Source: JAAZBW01 sp035647855 (GTDB lineage: Bacteria > Actinomycetota > Actinomycetes > Actinomycetales > Actinomycetaceae). From it: DNA of 64,000 nt. The DNA is taken from positions 62,001 through 126,000 of the forward strand of contig DASRMP010000042.1 of the NCBI GenBank assembly GCA_035647855.1, given 5' to 3'. Positions 44,901 through 54,216 of the stretch are shown one piece after another; position 1 is the first letter of the stretch, and each line of letters opens with the position of its first letter. A program made the position numbers and the translations under genes. The notes beneath the pieces are model-generated. The model ran no database searches. It saw only the letters and a list, made by a program, of their open reading frames with translations, and was not told the DNA's origin.

Positions 44901-46297
44901 TGGACGTCCCCGTTCTGCTCTCGGTCGCGGGCCCGGCGGAGCCCGAGCTGGTGCGCGCGATCGCCGTGGCTCCCGGACTCGAAGTGGTGCGGCGTTGCGC
45001 CGATGTGACGGAGCTACTCGCCATGGCGGCGGCCGGCCGAGGGGCGCTCGCGGTCGTTTCGGCCTCGTACCTCGGGATCGACCGGGAGGTCGTGGATCGG
45101 CTGCACCGCGCGGGAGTGGGTGTGGTCGGGCTCGCAAACTCGGAGGACGCCGGGCGGGTGGCGGCGCTGGGATGTGACGCCGTCGTCGATGTCGCAACCC
45201 CGCCCAGCGCGACTGTGACGGCGCTGCAGCGGTTGCGGGCGATCGTGGTGGCGCACGAGGCGCCCGGCACCGGATCGGGTGCGGCGGGAGAGTCGGGTGC
45301 AGCGGGCGCGCGTTCCGGAGGCGCGGCCCCGGCCGGTTCTGCTTCGGCGGGCGCCACAGGTTCGGCCGCCAGTCCCGGTGGGTCCCCGCCAAGCGACGCC
45401 GGCTGGTTCGCAGCCGCGCCCTCCCCCGATGACGCGGCGCCGCAGCGCGGCCAGGTGGTCGCGGTGTGGGGCACCACGGGGTCACCGGGCCGGACAGTGG
45501 TATCGGCGAATCTCGCGCGCCTCCTCGCCGACCGCGCCACCACCTGCCTCATCGATGCCGACACCCGCGCGCCCTCGCTCGCCCAGGTCCTGGGGATCGT
45601 GGAGGACACGTCGGGGATCGCCGTCGCCGCACGGGCCGCGGCGAACGGCCGACTCGACGCGGAGGCCCTCGAGCGCGCCGCCCGCATCTTCGACGGACTC
45701 GCCGTCCTGACCGGCCTCACGCGCCCCGACCGGTGGCGCGAGGTGCCCGCATCCGCTCTCTCCGTGGTACTCGATCGGTGCCGTGACGTGTATGGGTGGA
45801 CCGTGGTGGATGTCGCGGGTGGCTGGGACGACGACGGCGGCGACAGCCTCGGTCCGGCCCGCGACGGCGCCCGAGAAGCGGTACTTGCCGAAGCGGACGT
45901 GGTGGTCATCGTGGGGGCTGCCGACCCGGTGGGCATCTGGCGGCTCGTGGAACTGCTCTCGGTGCGGCCGCGGATGCCCGGGCGCGACGTGGTGGTTGTG
46001 ACGAAGTCGCGGCCCGGCGTGGCCGGGCCGTCGCCGCAGCACGCGGTGCGCGAGGCGCTCGCGCGGTTCGCCGGCGTGGGCGAGGCGGCCATAGTGCCGT
46101 ACGACCGTGCGGCGATGGACGCGGCCCTGCTGCAGGGCCGGCTTCTGAGCGAGGTGGCGCCGGATTCTCCCGCGCTCGCGGCGATTGCCCGAGTTGAGGA
46201 AATCGTGGCGGGCGAGCCGCCGAGCCGCGCGTCAGCTCGAAAACGGTCCCGCCGCGGCGGCATACACAAGCAGTCCCGCGGCCGGGCGCGGCAGTAG
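44900..46297 (+). CDS. CpaE/TadZ-like MinD-family ATPase
   Basis: This 465-residue protein has an N-terminal receiver-like domain (about 1-120), a Gly/Ser/Ala-rich linker and a MinD-type ATPase from about 185 with the deviant Walker A GTTGSPGRTVVSANLA and CLIDADTRAPSL. The usual signature Lys is replaced by the actinobacterial GxPGRT form. Such proteins position Flp pili or septum components. It is coupled to the SAF gene. The C-terminus is strongly basic. Confidence 0.82.
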   Translation: MDVPVLLSVAGPAEPELVRAIAVAPGLEVVRRCADVTELLAMAAAGRGALAVVSASYLGIDREVVDRLHRAGVGVVGLANSEDAGRVAALGCDAVVDVATPPSATVTALQRLRAIVVAHEAPGTGSGAAGESGAAGARSGGAAPAGSASAGATGSAASPGGSPPSDAGWFAAAPSPDDAAPQRGQVVAVWGTTGSPGRTVVSANLARLLADRATTCLIDADTRAPSLAQVLGIVEDTSGIAVAARAAANGRLDAEALERAARIFDGLAVLTGLTRPDRWREVPASALSVVLDRCRDVYGWTVVDVAGGWDDDGGDSLGPARDGAREAVLAEADVVVIVGAADPVGIWRLVELLSVRPRMPGRDVVVVTKSRPGVAGPSPQHAVREALARFAGVGEAAIVPYDRAAMDAALLQGRLLSEVAPDSPALAAIARVEEIVAGEPPSRASARKRSRRGGIHKQSRGRARQ

Positions 46298-46340
46298 CGA
46301 AAGCGTACGTGATGACGCGCGCGGCGGAGGGGGGCCTAGG

Positions 46341-47078
46341 TTGAGATCCGTGAATTCGTTCTGGGACGCCGACGTGCCGTTCATCAGCCTGTTCGGGCCG
46401 GATCACCTCATGTACATGGCGATCATGCTGCTCTGCCTGGCCGGGCTGATCTTCGGACGCCGGTGGGTCAGGGCGCACTCCGAGCCAATGCGCTGGGTGC
46501 TCATGGTCATCTCGAGCGCCCAGTTCGTGGCGCTGTATCTCTGGTACGGGCTGGAGACCGGATTTGATCTTGCAGAGGCGCTGCCGATCCACATCTCCCG
46601 TATCTCGACGATCCTCGGCATCTGGTTCCTCGCCACCAAGAACCTGAAGGTCCTGGACGTCCTGTTCTACTTCGGGCTGTTCGCGTACTTCACGTTCCTG
46701 CTGCCGCAGCGAATTTACCCGATCACGCACATCATCGGCTGGTCCTTCCTGATCAGTCACATCATGACGATCCTGCTGCCGATCTTCGCCGCTGTCGCCT
46801 ACGGATGGCGGCCCACGATTCCGGCGCTGTGGCGCTCCTTCGCGTGGTTCCTGCTGTACTTCGCGGTCGTGCTGATGGTGAACCCGGCGGTGGGAGGCAA
46901 CTACTTCTACCTGCGCGACCGGCCGATCCCCTTCATGCAGGACCTCCCGGCCATCATCTACAACTCGCTCTCCGTCATCGTCACGTTCGCGATCTTCTGG
47001 ATCGGTTACGGAATCTCACGAGTCATCGTGCGGAACGTCTCGCCGGAGCCTGCGCTGGTAGCGAGCGAAACCCACTGA
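46341..47078 (+). CDS. TIGR02206 family membrane protein
   Basis: This 245-residue protein has about seven membrane segments (MYMAIMLLCLAGLIFGRRW onward) and the ALPIHISRISTILGIW motif of the YwaF/TIGR02206 family, function unknown. TTG 46341 is chosen because GGAGGGGGG lies six bases ahead; GTG 46350 is an alternative. Confidence 0.83.
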   Translation: MRSVNSFWDADVPFISLFGPDHLMYMAIMLLCLAGLIFGRRWVRAHSEPMRWVLMVISSAQFVALYLWYGLETGFDLAEALPIHISRISTILGIWFLATKNLKVLDVLFYFGLFAYFTFLLPQRIYPITHIIGWSFLISHIMTILLPIFAAVAYGWRPTIPALWRSFAWFLLYFAVVLMVNPAVGGNYFYLRDRPIPFMQDLPAIIYNSLSVIVTFAIFWIGYGISRVIVRNVSPEPALVASETH

Positions 47079-47157
47079 AACCGCCGATCCGGCCGTTCCC
47101 GGAGGTCAGCGACCGGTAACTTGCCTAGAAGAGGCAGCGCAGCAGACCGGAGGAATC

Positions 47158-47586
47158 ATGAACCGGATAGTCGTCGGGGTGGACGGATCAGAGGGATCGA
47201 AGCAAGCGTTGCGATGGGCCATCGAGGAAGCAACGCTCCGGGAGGCGATTCTCGAGGTGGTTCACGCGTACGATTCCCTGCCGAATGTCGAACTGATGGG
47301 CACGCCCGTCAACGCCGGAAAACGTCTCGACGCCCCCAGAGCCCGTGCGGAGGAGCTTCTCGAGGAACTGACCAAGGGAATCGAGGACGTCGAGGTCGAG
47401 ACGCACGCGCTCCCGAGCATGAGTCCCGCGCAAACCCTGGTCGACCACTCGAAGGGGGCGGTTCTGCTCGTCCTCAGCGCCCGGGGGTTGGGCCCGTTCA
47501 GAAGCCTCTGGGTCGGTTCGGTGACCCAGCACGCCGCCCGCAACGCCACGTGCCCGGTGGTGATCGTCCGGAATGGAGAGCGGTGA
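47158..47586 (+). CDS. Universal stress protein (UspA family)
   Basis: This 142-residue single-domain protein has the N-terminal RIVVGVDGSEGSKQALRWA and the ATP-binding motif G-x2-G-x9-GS near the C-terminus (RGLGPFRSLWVGSVTQHAA). It is therefore an ATP-binding type. Roles are in stress or dormancy. GGAGG precedes ATG 47158. Confidence 0.9.
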   Translation: MNRIVVGVDGSEGSKQALRWAIEEATLREAILEVVHAYDSLPNVELMGTPVNAGKRLDAPRARAEELLEELTKGIEDVEVETHALPSMSPAQTLVDHSKGAVLLVLSARGLGPFRSLWVGSVTQHAARNATCPVVIVRNGER

Positions 47587-47615
47587 CCATGCGAGCGAGG
47601 CGGCACACTGAACCC

Positions 47616-48074
47616 ATGCGTGTCTACATCCCCGCCACCCGCCACGACCTCGACGCCGACGTCCTCGAGCCGCTCCGCGTTCACGCCGTCACGCCGCAAC
47701 TTCAGGAAGAACTCGCCGACGACGACGAGGAGGTGCTCGAACTCGTTGCCTTCCTTGCCGCTGCGGACGAATCGGTGCAGCTCATCGCGGAGCGAAACGA
47801 TCTTGCCCGGCGCGTGGTGATCTCCGCCGATGTCGAGCCGGGCGGCCTCGTTCCGCCGGCCGCAGGTGAGCTGGAGACGATTCTCCTGCCGACGTGGTCG
47901 ATCCGCTGGGAACAGGTCGCCGCGATCCACGCCGATGACGCCCTCGCCTCTGACGACGTGGCCGCTGCCGCCCAAGGCGACGACGACGCCTTCGAACGCC
48001 TGGGCGAGCACGAGATGCTCTGGTACGACGCTACCGAGCGCGACGACCTCCGCGCACAACTCGGCGAGGCGTGA
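47616..48074 (+). CDS. DUF6912 family protein
   Basis: This 152-residue acidic soluble protein starts MRVYIPATRHDLDADVLEP, the conserved opening of the actinobacterial DUF6912 family, and ends EMLWYDATERDDLRAQLGE. Function unknown. ATG 47616 is preferred on family grounds; ATG 47589 is in frame upstream. It ends 10 bp from the convergent sbcC. Confidence 0.78.
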   Translation: MRVYIPATRHDLDADVLEPLRVHAVTPQLQEELADDDEEVLELVAFLAAADESVQLIAERNDLARRVVISADVEPGGLVPPAAGELETILLPTWSIRWEQVAAIHADDALASDDVAAAAQGDDDAFERLGEHEMLWYDATERDDLRAQLGEA

Positions 48075-48084
48075 CGCGCGACGC

Positions 48085-51066
48085 TCAGGCGACCACCCTG
48101 AGCGCCGAGCCGGCGCCCGCGCTCCGGTGATCCACCTGGATCTGCTCGTGGATCTGCCGGCGAAGCTCGGTCACGTGCGAGACGATCCCGACGGCCCGGC
48201 CGTTGGCGGTCAGACCCTGCAGGACGGTCATCACCTTTTCCAGAGTGTCGTCATCGAGAGTGCCAAAGCCCTCGTCCACGAACAGGGTTCCCAGGTGGAT
48301 TCCACCGGACTCGTCCGTGACGACGTCCGCGAGTCCGAGTGCCAGCGACAGCGAGGTGTAGAACGTCTCGCCACCGGACAGCGTGTGCGGAGAACGGACC
48401 TTCCCGGTCTTGTAGTCCATCACCTCGAGGCCCAGTCCCTGACCGCGAGCTCGCTGACCACCTTCCTCGTCGCAACGGCGCAGCTCGTAGCGCCCGTCTG
48501 ACATCGTGCCGAGCCGTACGTTCGCCGCCCGGATCACCTCTTCGAAGCGGCGCAGCAGCACGTAGGTCGCGAGTTGCATGGAGCGGCTGTTGTTGCCCTG
48601 CGCCACATCGGCCATCCTAACGAGCGCCCGGACTCCGGCGGAGGTCTCCGACTCCGTGGAGAGCGCGACCTCGAGCCTGGCCAGGCGAACATCCGTGTCC
48701 TCGGCGTGTTGCCGCGCGGCGCCCGCTACCTGCTTGGCCTCGTCCCGCGCGCTCGCAGCGGCGTCCCTCTCCGCCACCCGCGATTCGACCTCCGGGGCCT
48801 CCTCACCCGTCAGAGCGGCGATGTCCTGCTCAGTGAGTGTCGCCTCGGCAGTGGTTCGCGCATCCCTGTCCCGGTTGACCCGCGCCTCGAGAACGATGAG
48901 TTCCGGCACCGGAAGAAGTGCGGCCCGCGCTGCGCCCACATCCGCGAACTTGGCGTCACGGCTCGCGTCCTCCAGCGCCGAGACGGCGGACTGGCGAGCG
49001 CGTTCCGCCCGGTCTGCCTCGGCCGCCGCGTTCAGGATTGCCTCGACTTCCTGCTTCTCCGATTCGGCCGCGCTCAGCGCCGCCGCCACGGATTCGTACG
49101 TCCCACGCGCCCGCTCCACCTCGCTGCGGGCCGCGATGAGCTGACCCTTGATCTGGTTCGATTGCGACTCCAGCTCCACGATCCGTTGATCGAGCGCCGC
49201 AATCTCGGTGTCGAGATTCTCCTCGCGTTTCGCAAGATCCTCGAGGTCCTTCTCGATGCCGGGCAGCGATGCGGCGGCAGCAACATCCTCTGCGCGTGCC
49301 CCGCGCGCCGCGGTGAGGTCCGAGGCGATCGCTTCCACGTCCTGGTCGCCCATCTGAGAGCGGAGTTCGCCCTGCTGTGCAGCGAGCCGCGCGACCTTCT
49401 GAAGAGCTGTGGAGGCCACCTCATCAGCGGCGACGCGTTCCTTGCCTGCCCGTTGCATCTCTGCCTTGCTCACCGCGTCCTCTGGGCGCCGGGCAGGTGC
49501 CGGGTGGCTGAGCGAGCCGCACACCAGACACGGCTCATCCGCGGTGAGTTGCCCGGCCAACTCGCCGGCCAGGCCGTTGAACCAGCCCTCCCGCGCGGCG
49601 GTCTCCCACGCCAGGGCGTCATCCGCAGCGCTCTTCGCGGCGGCGGCGGCAGTGCGGGCGTTGGTGAGTTCTCCGTCCAGCCGGGCAATCCGCGCGAGCC
49701 TCTTCGCAACCCTCTCCAACTCGGCGACCCGCTGCTTGTGCCACGGCAGCCGTGCCTCGGCAGTCCGCGCGGCCGACTGCCGGTCGGACAACGCCTCCCG
49801 CTGCCCAGGCAACCCAGCTCGCGCTGTTTTCTTGCTGTCCAGGGCCGCCACTTCCCGCGCGGAATCCCGGCCGAGCCGTACCAGACTCGCCTCGAATTCG
49901 CGGACCGCATCCTCGTGCTTCAGCGAGCTGCGGAGACCCTCGGCGCTGGTATTCAGGGCATCGCGGCGGCCGGCCAGTTGGGCGTCATCGAGGGCGCGGA
50001 CCTCCGCACGGGCAACCGCGCGTGCCCGCGCGACCGCCTCCGCCGCGCCTGCAGCGGCCCGCGCCGCCGAATCGGCGTTCCCGAACAGGCTGCGCAGCCC
50101 GGTGGCCGTCTTCGCCCGTTCCAGCCGCTCCCGATCCGTGGCGATGCTCTCGGCTCGCTCTTCGATATCCCTCAGCACGGCCAGGGCGGACGCTTGGCGA
50201 GCAAGGAGCTTCTCCAAGGCGCGCGCCGAATCCAGCCGCCCTTGCGCCTGGCAGGCTACGTCCGCAGCCCGCTGCGCCTCGGCCTCCACACGCGCCGCCT
50301 CCGCCCGTACGCCCGCCACGAGCGCCGCAGCAGCCTCACGCAGCACCGACGAGTCGATCCACGTGGCCGAACCGATCTCGGGCACGTCCTCGCGCTCGCC
50401 CCACAGGTTCTGTACCGCCGTCCCGACCGTCCGCCGCGCCTCCTCGACCCGCCCTCGCGCCTCCCTGGCGCGTTCGCGCAGTGCCTCCTGGGTGTTCTGG
50501 TAGACGCGGGTAGCGAAAATACTCTGCAGGAGGGTCCTGCGATCGTCCGGCCTGGTGGTGAGGAACCGGGCGAACTCGCCCTGCGGCAGAACGATGGTCT
50601 GAAGGAACTGCTCCTTCGTGAGACCGATGATCTCCTGGATCTCGGCCCCCACGTCTCGCGGGCCTCCGACGATTGACTCGCCCGCATCGGCATCCCCGAT
50701 CTGATCCTCGGCCGTGAGCCGGAACAGCTTGGCGTCCGACTTCTCCAAGGTGGAACCGCTCCCACGGGCCTTCGGCCGCCAATACTCCGGCGACCGCCAA
50801 ACTCGATACAACCCCGAGGACGTCGAGAACGCCAGCTCGGCGAATGGTCTCACCCCAGGATCGGCGTGGTCGGAGTGCAGTCGTTCCTTGGTTCCCTCGA
50901 TGCTGCCGTACAGCGCGAACGTGATCGCATCGATGATGCTCGACTTCCCGGTGCCCGTGGGCCCGCAGAGAAGGAAGAGCCCCGAGACCGCGAGCTTCTC
51001 GAAGTCGATCTCGTGCTCGCCCGGATAGGGTCCGAGCGCCCGGAATCTCAACCGATGAATGCGCAT
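48085..51066 (-). CDS. sbcC: Exonuclease subunit SbcC (Rad50-like)
   Basis: This 993-residue SMC-type ATPase has Walker A GPTGTGKSS (Lys41), long coiled coils, a zinc hook CLVCGSLSHPAP near the middle and C-terminal LSGGE, Walker B LFVDEGFGTLDDD. With SbcD it processes DNA ends and hairpins, which is relevant to the long palindromes in this genome. The start shares one base with the sbcD stop (TGATG). Confidence 0.94.
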   Translation of the reverse strand: MRIHRLRFRALGPYPGEHEIDFEKLAVSGLFLLCGPTGTGKSSIIDAITFALYGSIEGTKERLHSDHADPGVRPFAELAFSTSSGLYRVWRSPEYWRPKARGSGSTLEKSDAKLFRLTAEDQIGDADAGESIVGGPRDVGAEIQEIIGLTKEQFLQTIVLPQGEFARFLTTRPDDRRTLLQSIFATRVYQNTQEALRERAREARGRVEEARRTVGTAVQNLWGEREDVPEIGSATWIDSSVLREAAAALVAGVRAEAARVEAEAQRAADVACQAQGRLDSARALEKLLARQASALAVLRDIEERAESIATDRERLERAKTATGLRSLFGNADSAARAAAGAAEAVARARAVARAEVRALDDAQLAGRRDALNTSAEGLRSSLKHEDAVREFEASLVRLGRDSAREVAALDSKKTARAGLPGQREALSDRQSAARTAEARLPWHKQRVAELERVAKRLARIARLDGELTNARTAAAAAKSAADDALAWETAAREGWFNGLAGELAGQLTADEPCLVCGSLSHPAPARRPEDAVSKAEMQRAGKERVAADEVASTALQKVARLAAQQGELRSQMGDQDVEAIASDLTAARGARAEDVAAAASLPGIEKDLEDLAKREENLDTEIAALDQRIVELESQSNQIKGQLIAARSEVERARGTYESVAAALSAAESEKQEVEAILNAAAEADRAERARQSAVSALEDASRDAKFADVGAARAALLPVPELIVLEARVNRDRDARTTAEATLTEQDIAALTGEEAPEVESRVAERDAAASARDEAKQVAGAARQHAEDTDVRLARLEVALSTESETSAGVRALVRMADVAQGNNSRSMQLATYVLLRRFEEVIRAANVRLGTMSDGRYELRRCDEEGGQRARGQGLGLEVMDYKTGKVRSPHTLSGGETFYTSLSLALGLADVVTDESGGIHLGTLFVDEGFGTLDDDTLEKVMTVLQGLTANGRAVGIVSHVTELRRQIHEQIQVDHRSAGAGSALRVVA

Positions 51067-52232
51067 CAGACCACGGCTCCCTGGGCCATCTCATACGCGT
51101 GCTGCAGCACATGCGTCTCCTCCACCGTGGGCGGCTCGCCCGTGGCCTCCGTGACGAATCCCTCGAGCACCTCATGCGGGTCTGCGCTCGCCATCGCCAT
51201 GCCCTGGATCGCGCCGGGTGCCGCCTCGGGCACATGGACCGTCACGATCGCATGCGGGAACCGGTCCAGAATTCGCTGCCGCATGTACTCCGGCCGGTGG
51301 GTGTCGGTGACGGTGACCTTGACCCAAGCGTCCGCCGCCGAGTCGTACTTCCCCGAGAGCACGTCATCAAGAGGGCCGCGCATCTCGGCGAGCCGGCGCA
51401 GCACGGGCGCCTCCACCAGCTCGGTGCGCACCCGCTCACCGGTGAAGTCCACAATCACCGACGACTTCCTGTGGTTCCGCTCCGAGAACGAGAACGCGAT
51501 CGGTGAGCCCGAGTACCGGGCGGCGAGGCCGTTCGCCCTCACCGCCTGTGGTCCGTGCAGGTGGCCGAGCGCGAGGTAGTCCAGTTCGCTGCCGAACACG
51601 CCCACGGGGACGTCTCCCACGCCTCCCACGCGCAGATCCCGCTCCGAATCGCTCACCTCTCCGCCGACGACGAACGCGTGCGCCATCCCGATCACCGGCA
51701 CCCGCTCGGCCGCCCGTGCACGCCGCGCCGCGGCATCCGCCTCCACCCGGCGCATCGCCGCGCCGAGTACGCCCAGATGAGAGCGTTCCGGGATCTCATC
51801 ACCTTCGGCGAGACGACGGCGAGTGAGGTCCGGGTCCAGATATGGGAGTGCGTACACGATGGCGCCGAGGTTCCCATCGGTGCCGGGAAGCTCGACTGGC
51901 ACGCCCACCTCCGCCGGATCGGAACGGATGGCCAACTCGGACCGGAGCATCCCGGCTCCGAAGCCGAGCCTCACCGCTGAATCGTGATTGCCCGAGGTGA
52001 GCACCACGCGTGTCAGCGAGCAGAGGCGGCACAGCACGTCCGAGAGCAGTTGGACGGACTCCAGTGGCGGCACCGCTCTGTCATAGACATCACCGGAGAC
52101 GAGGACCGCATCGATCCGCTCCGACCTGACGACATCCACCAAATGGTCGAAGTAGGCAGCGTGCGCGTCCGCCAGTGACATCCCGTGGAGATTCCGCCCC
52201 ACGTGCCAGTCCGAAGTGTGAAGGATCCGCAT
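51066..52232 (-). CDS. sbcD: Exonuclease subunit SbcD (Mre11-like)
   Basis: This 388-residue metallophosphoesterase has HTSDWHVGRNLHG, SGDVYDRAVPP, LTSGNHDSAVRL and a YLALGHLHGPQ motif, which bind two Mn ions. It is the nuclease partner of SbcC. ATG 52232 (MRILHTSDWH) is the family start; the longer frame to 52286 is not supported. Confidence 0.94.
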   Translation of the reverse strand: MRILHTSDWHVGRNLHGMSLADAHAAYFDHLVDVVRSERIDAVLVSGDVYDRAVPPLESVQLLSDVLCRLCSLTRVVLTSGNHDSAVRLGFGAGMLRSELAIRSDPAEVGVPVELPGTDGNLGAIVYALPYLDPDLTRRRLAEGDEIPERSHLGVLGAAMRRVEADAAARRARAAERVPVIGMAHAFVVGGEVSDSERDLRVGGVGDVPVGVFGSELDYLALGHLHGPQAVRANGLAARYSGSPIAFSFSERNHRKSSVIVDFTGERVRTELVEAPVLRRLAEMRGPLDDVLSGKYDSAADAWVKVTVTDTHRPEYMRQRILDRFPHAIVTVHVPEAAPGAIQGMAMASADPHEVLEGFVTEATGEPPTVEETHVLQHAYEMAQGAVV

Positions 52233-52488
52233 GACCCCACGGTAGCCGGGGGGTCTGACAACGACGCCGACGCCCCGCGCCACCATCGCCTGGACGTGAG
52301 GACGCCCGGCGGCCAGAACGGGCGATGGAACACCCGAAAGGCCCTCGCGTACGCAGGTTTTCCGTGAAAGGCTGATCTCACCTTGCTCGTCCGTACCGCA
52401 GAGGGAACGGCCCCCGATCTCTCTGTCTGCGCGGCCAGGAACTGATCGAGGCGTCTTGCCATGCCGATTTGATGACTGGTCGTGATGA
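52233..52488. other. Intergenic region between sbcD and the ABC pair
   Basis: These 256 bp between divergent genes contain no gene I can support. I see no classical DtxR/IdeR or Fur box, and no clear promoter for the transporter. Confidence 0.5.
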
Positions 52489-54216
52489 ATGATGGGGCAA
52501 TTGCTTCGCCCGGTTCGAGGGTGGATGACCTTCGGGGCCGCGTGCGCGTTGGTCTCAAGTGTCCTGGGGATCGTCCCCTATGTGGCGATCACGGAGATCG
52601 CCCGGGTGCTCGTGCGGGACGGGACCGAGGCAGATCACCGGCAACTGCTGGTGTGGGCCGGCATCGCCGTCGGATCGCAGCTTCTCAAGCAACTCTTCTC
52701 TCAGGCCGGCCTCGGCGCCGGCCACCTCGTGGAGGCCCGCTTCCGCGGCATCGTGCGCCAACGACTTGCTGCGCACCTGCAGAAGGTGCCACTCGGCTGG
52801 TTCACCCGCCACAGCTCGGGTGAAATCCGCAAGGTGATGATCGACGACGTCAACGCCGTGCACACGCTGGTCGCCCACGCCGGAACGGACGTCACAGCAG
52901 GAATCGCCGGCCCCGTGTTCGGACTGGTCTACCTGTTCGTCGTCGACTGGCGGATGGCCCTCGTCCTGCTCCTTTGGCTGCTGGTGTTGTTCGGCGTGGT
53001 GGCAGTGTGGCTGTCCAGGAGTCCGGACCTGTTCGGTGCCTTCTACGAGGCGGAGGCGAACATGTCCTCGGCCTCAGTCGAGATCGTGGACGGAATCGCG
53101 GAGGTGAAGAACTACGGCCTGGTAGGCGAGGTGTTCGAACGTTTCGACGAAGCGCGTACGCGGTACAGCGCGATCAGCTACGAGTGGCTCCAGGGAATGG
53201 CGCGCCCCACGGTACTTCTGCAGGCAGCGATCATGCCGGCCGTCATGGCCATTCCGATCCTGGGAATGGGACTCGTCTTCACCGGTCAGGGGTGGAGCGA
53301 ACCCGTGGACATCCTGCCGTTCCTCATGCTCGGAATCGGCCTCCCATCCTCCCTTTACTCGCTGCTGGCACTGACGCAGCACCTGAACGAGTCCATCCAG
53401 TCCGCGCGCAAACTGACGGACGTCCTCGCCTCGCCTCCCCTCGCCGAGACGGCGAGCCCGGCGGAGATCATCGGCAACGACATCCGGGTGGATAACCTCA
53501 CGTTCGGCTACGACGAGGACTTCGTGCTGCATGACGTGAACCTGAGCCTTCCGGCCGGATCCATGACCGCTCTTGTTGGACCGTCCGGATCCGGTAAGAC
53601 CACCCTGGCGCGACTGATCGCCAGATTCTGGGATCCGGTGTCCGGTTCGATTCAGATCGGTGGCGTCGACCTGCGGGATGTCTCCAGCGCCGAGCTTCTC
53701 CGCCGCGTCGCGCTCGTGTTCCAGGATGTCGCCCTGTTGCGCACCTCTGTGCATGACAACATCGCCCTGGCCCGGCCGGATGCCAGTCGGCATGAGGTGG
53801 AGCAGGCGGCCCGTGCCGCACAGATCCACGAACGGATCGTGGAACTCCCGCACGGGTATGACACAGTACTGGAGCAGGAGGGCGCCCACCTGTCCGGCGG
53901 AGAGGCACAGCGGGTCACGATCGCCCGGGCGATCCTCGCAGACGCACCCGTTCTGATCCTGGACGAGGCGACGGCGTACGCCGATCCGCACAGCGAACAC
54001 CTGATCCGGCAGGCTCTGTCCGCGCTCCAGGCGGACCGCACCGTTCTTGTCATCGCACACCGGCTTGCGAGTATTCGCCATGCCGACCAGATCGTCGTGC
54101 TGGATCACGGACGGGTGGTGGAGGGGGGAACCCACGAGGAGTTGCTCCGGGCCGGTTCCACCTACTCCTCCATGTGGAACGCACAGCACGTCGATGAGCA
54201 GGAGGCGCTCGCATGA
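52489..54216 (+). CDS. ABC transporter permease/ATPase, IrtAB-like subunit 1
   Basis: This 575-residue half-transporter has six membrane segments (residues 10-310), then an ATPase with Walker A LVGPSGSGKTTLARLI, signature LSGGEAQRVTIARAI and Walker B VLILDEATAYADPHSE. The DEATA-x-ADP form is typical of siderophore-related exporters-turned-importers such as IrtAB/YbtPQ. With the next gene and the downstream siderophore-interacting reductase it suggests ferric-siderophore uptake. Several overlapping ATGs (52485 out of frame, 52489, 52492) make the exact start uncertain. Confidence 0.85.
   Translation: MMGQLLRPVRGWMTFGAACALVSSVLGIVPYVAITEIARVLVRDGTEADHRQLLVWAGIAVGSQLLKQLFSQAGLGAGHLVEARFRGIVRQRLAAHLQKVPLGWFTRHSSGEIRKVMIDDVNAVHTLVAHAGTDVTAGIAGPVFGLVYLFVVDWRMALVLLLWLLVLFGVVAVWLSRSPDLFGAFYEAEANMSSASVEIVDGIAEVKNYGLVGEVFERFDEARTRYSAISYEWLQGMARPTVLLQAAIMPAVMAIPILGMGLVFTGQGWSEPVDILPFLMLGIGLPSSLYSLLALTQHLNESIQSARKLTDVLASPPLAETASPAEIIGNDIRVDNLTFGYDEDFVLHDVNLSLPAGSMTALVGPSGSGKTTLARLIARFWDPVSGSIQIGGVDLRDVSSAELLRRVALVFQDVALLRTSVHDNIALARPDASRHEVEQAARAAQIHERIVELPHGYDTVLEQEGAHLSGGEAQRVTIARAILADAPVLILDEATAYADPHSEHLIRQALSALQADRTVLVIAHRLASIRHADQIVVLDHGRVVEGGTHEELLRAGSTYSSMWNAQHVDEQEALA

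Noticed and set aside
44891..46297. Full Flp/Tad pilus operon
   Set aside because: Only SAF and CpaE/TadZ-like genes are present; no ATPase TadA, TadB/C or pilin gene follows, so a pilus locus is not supported here.
52233..52488. Search for an iron box before the ABC pair
   Set aside because: No match to DtxR/IdeR or Fur consensus could be seen.
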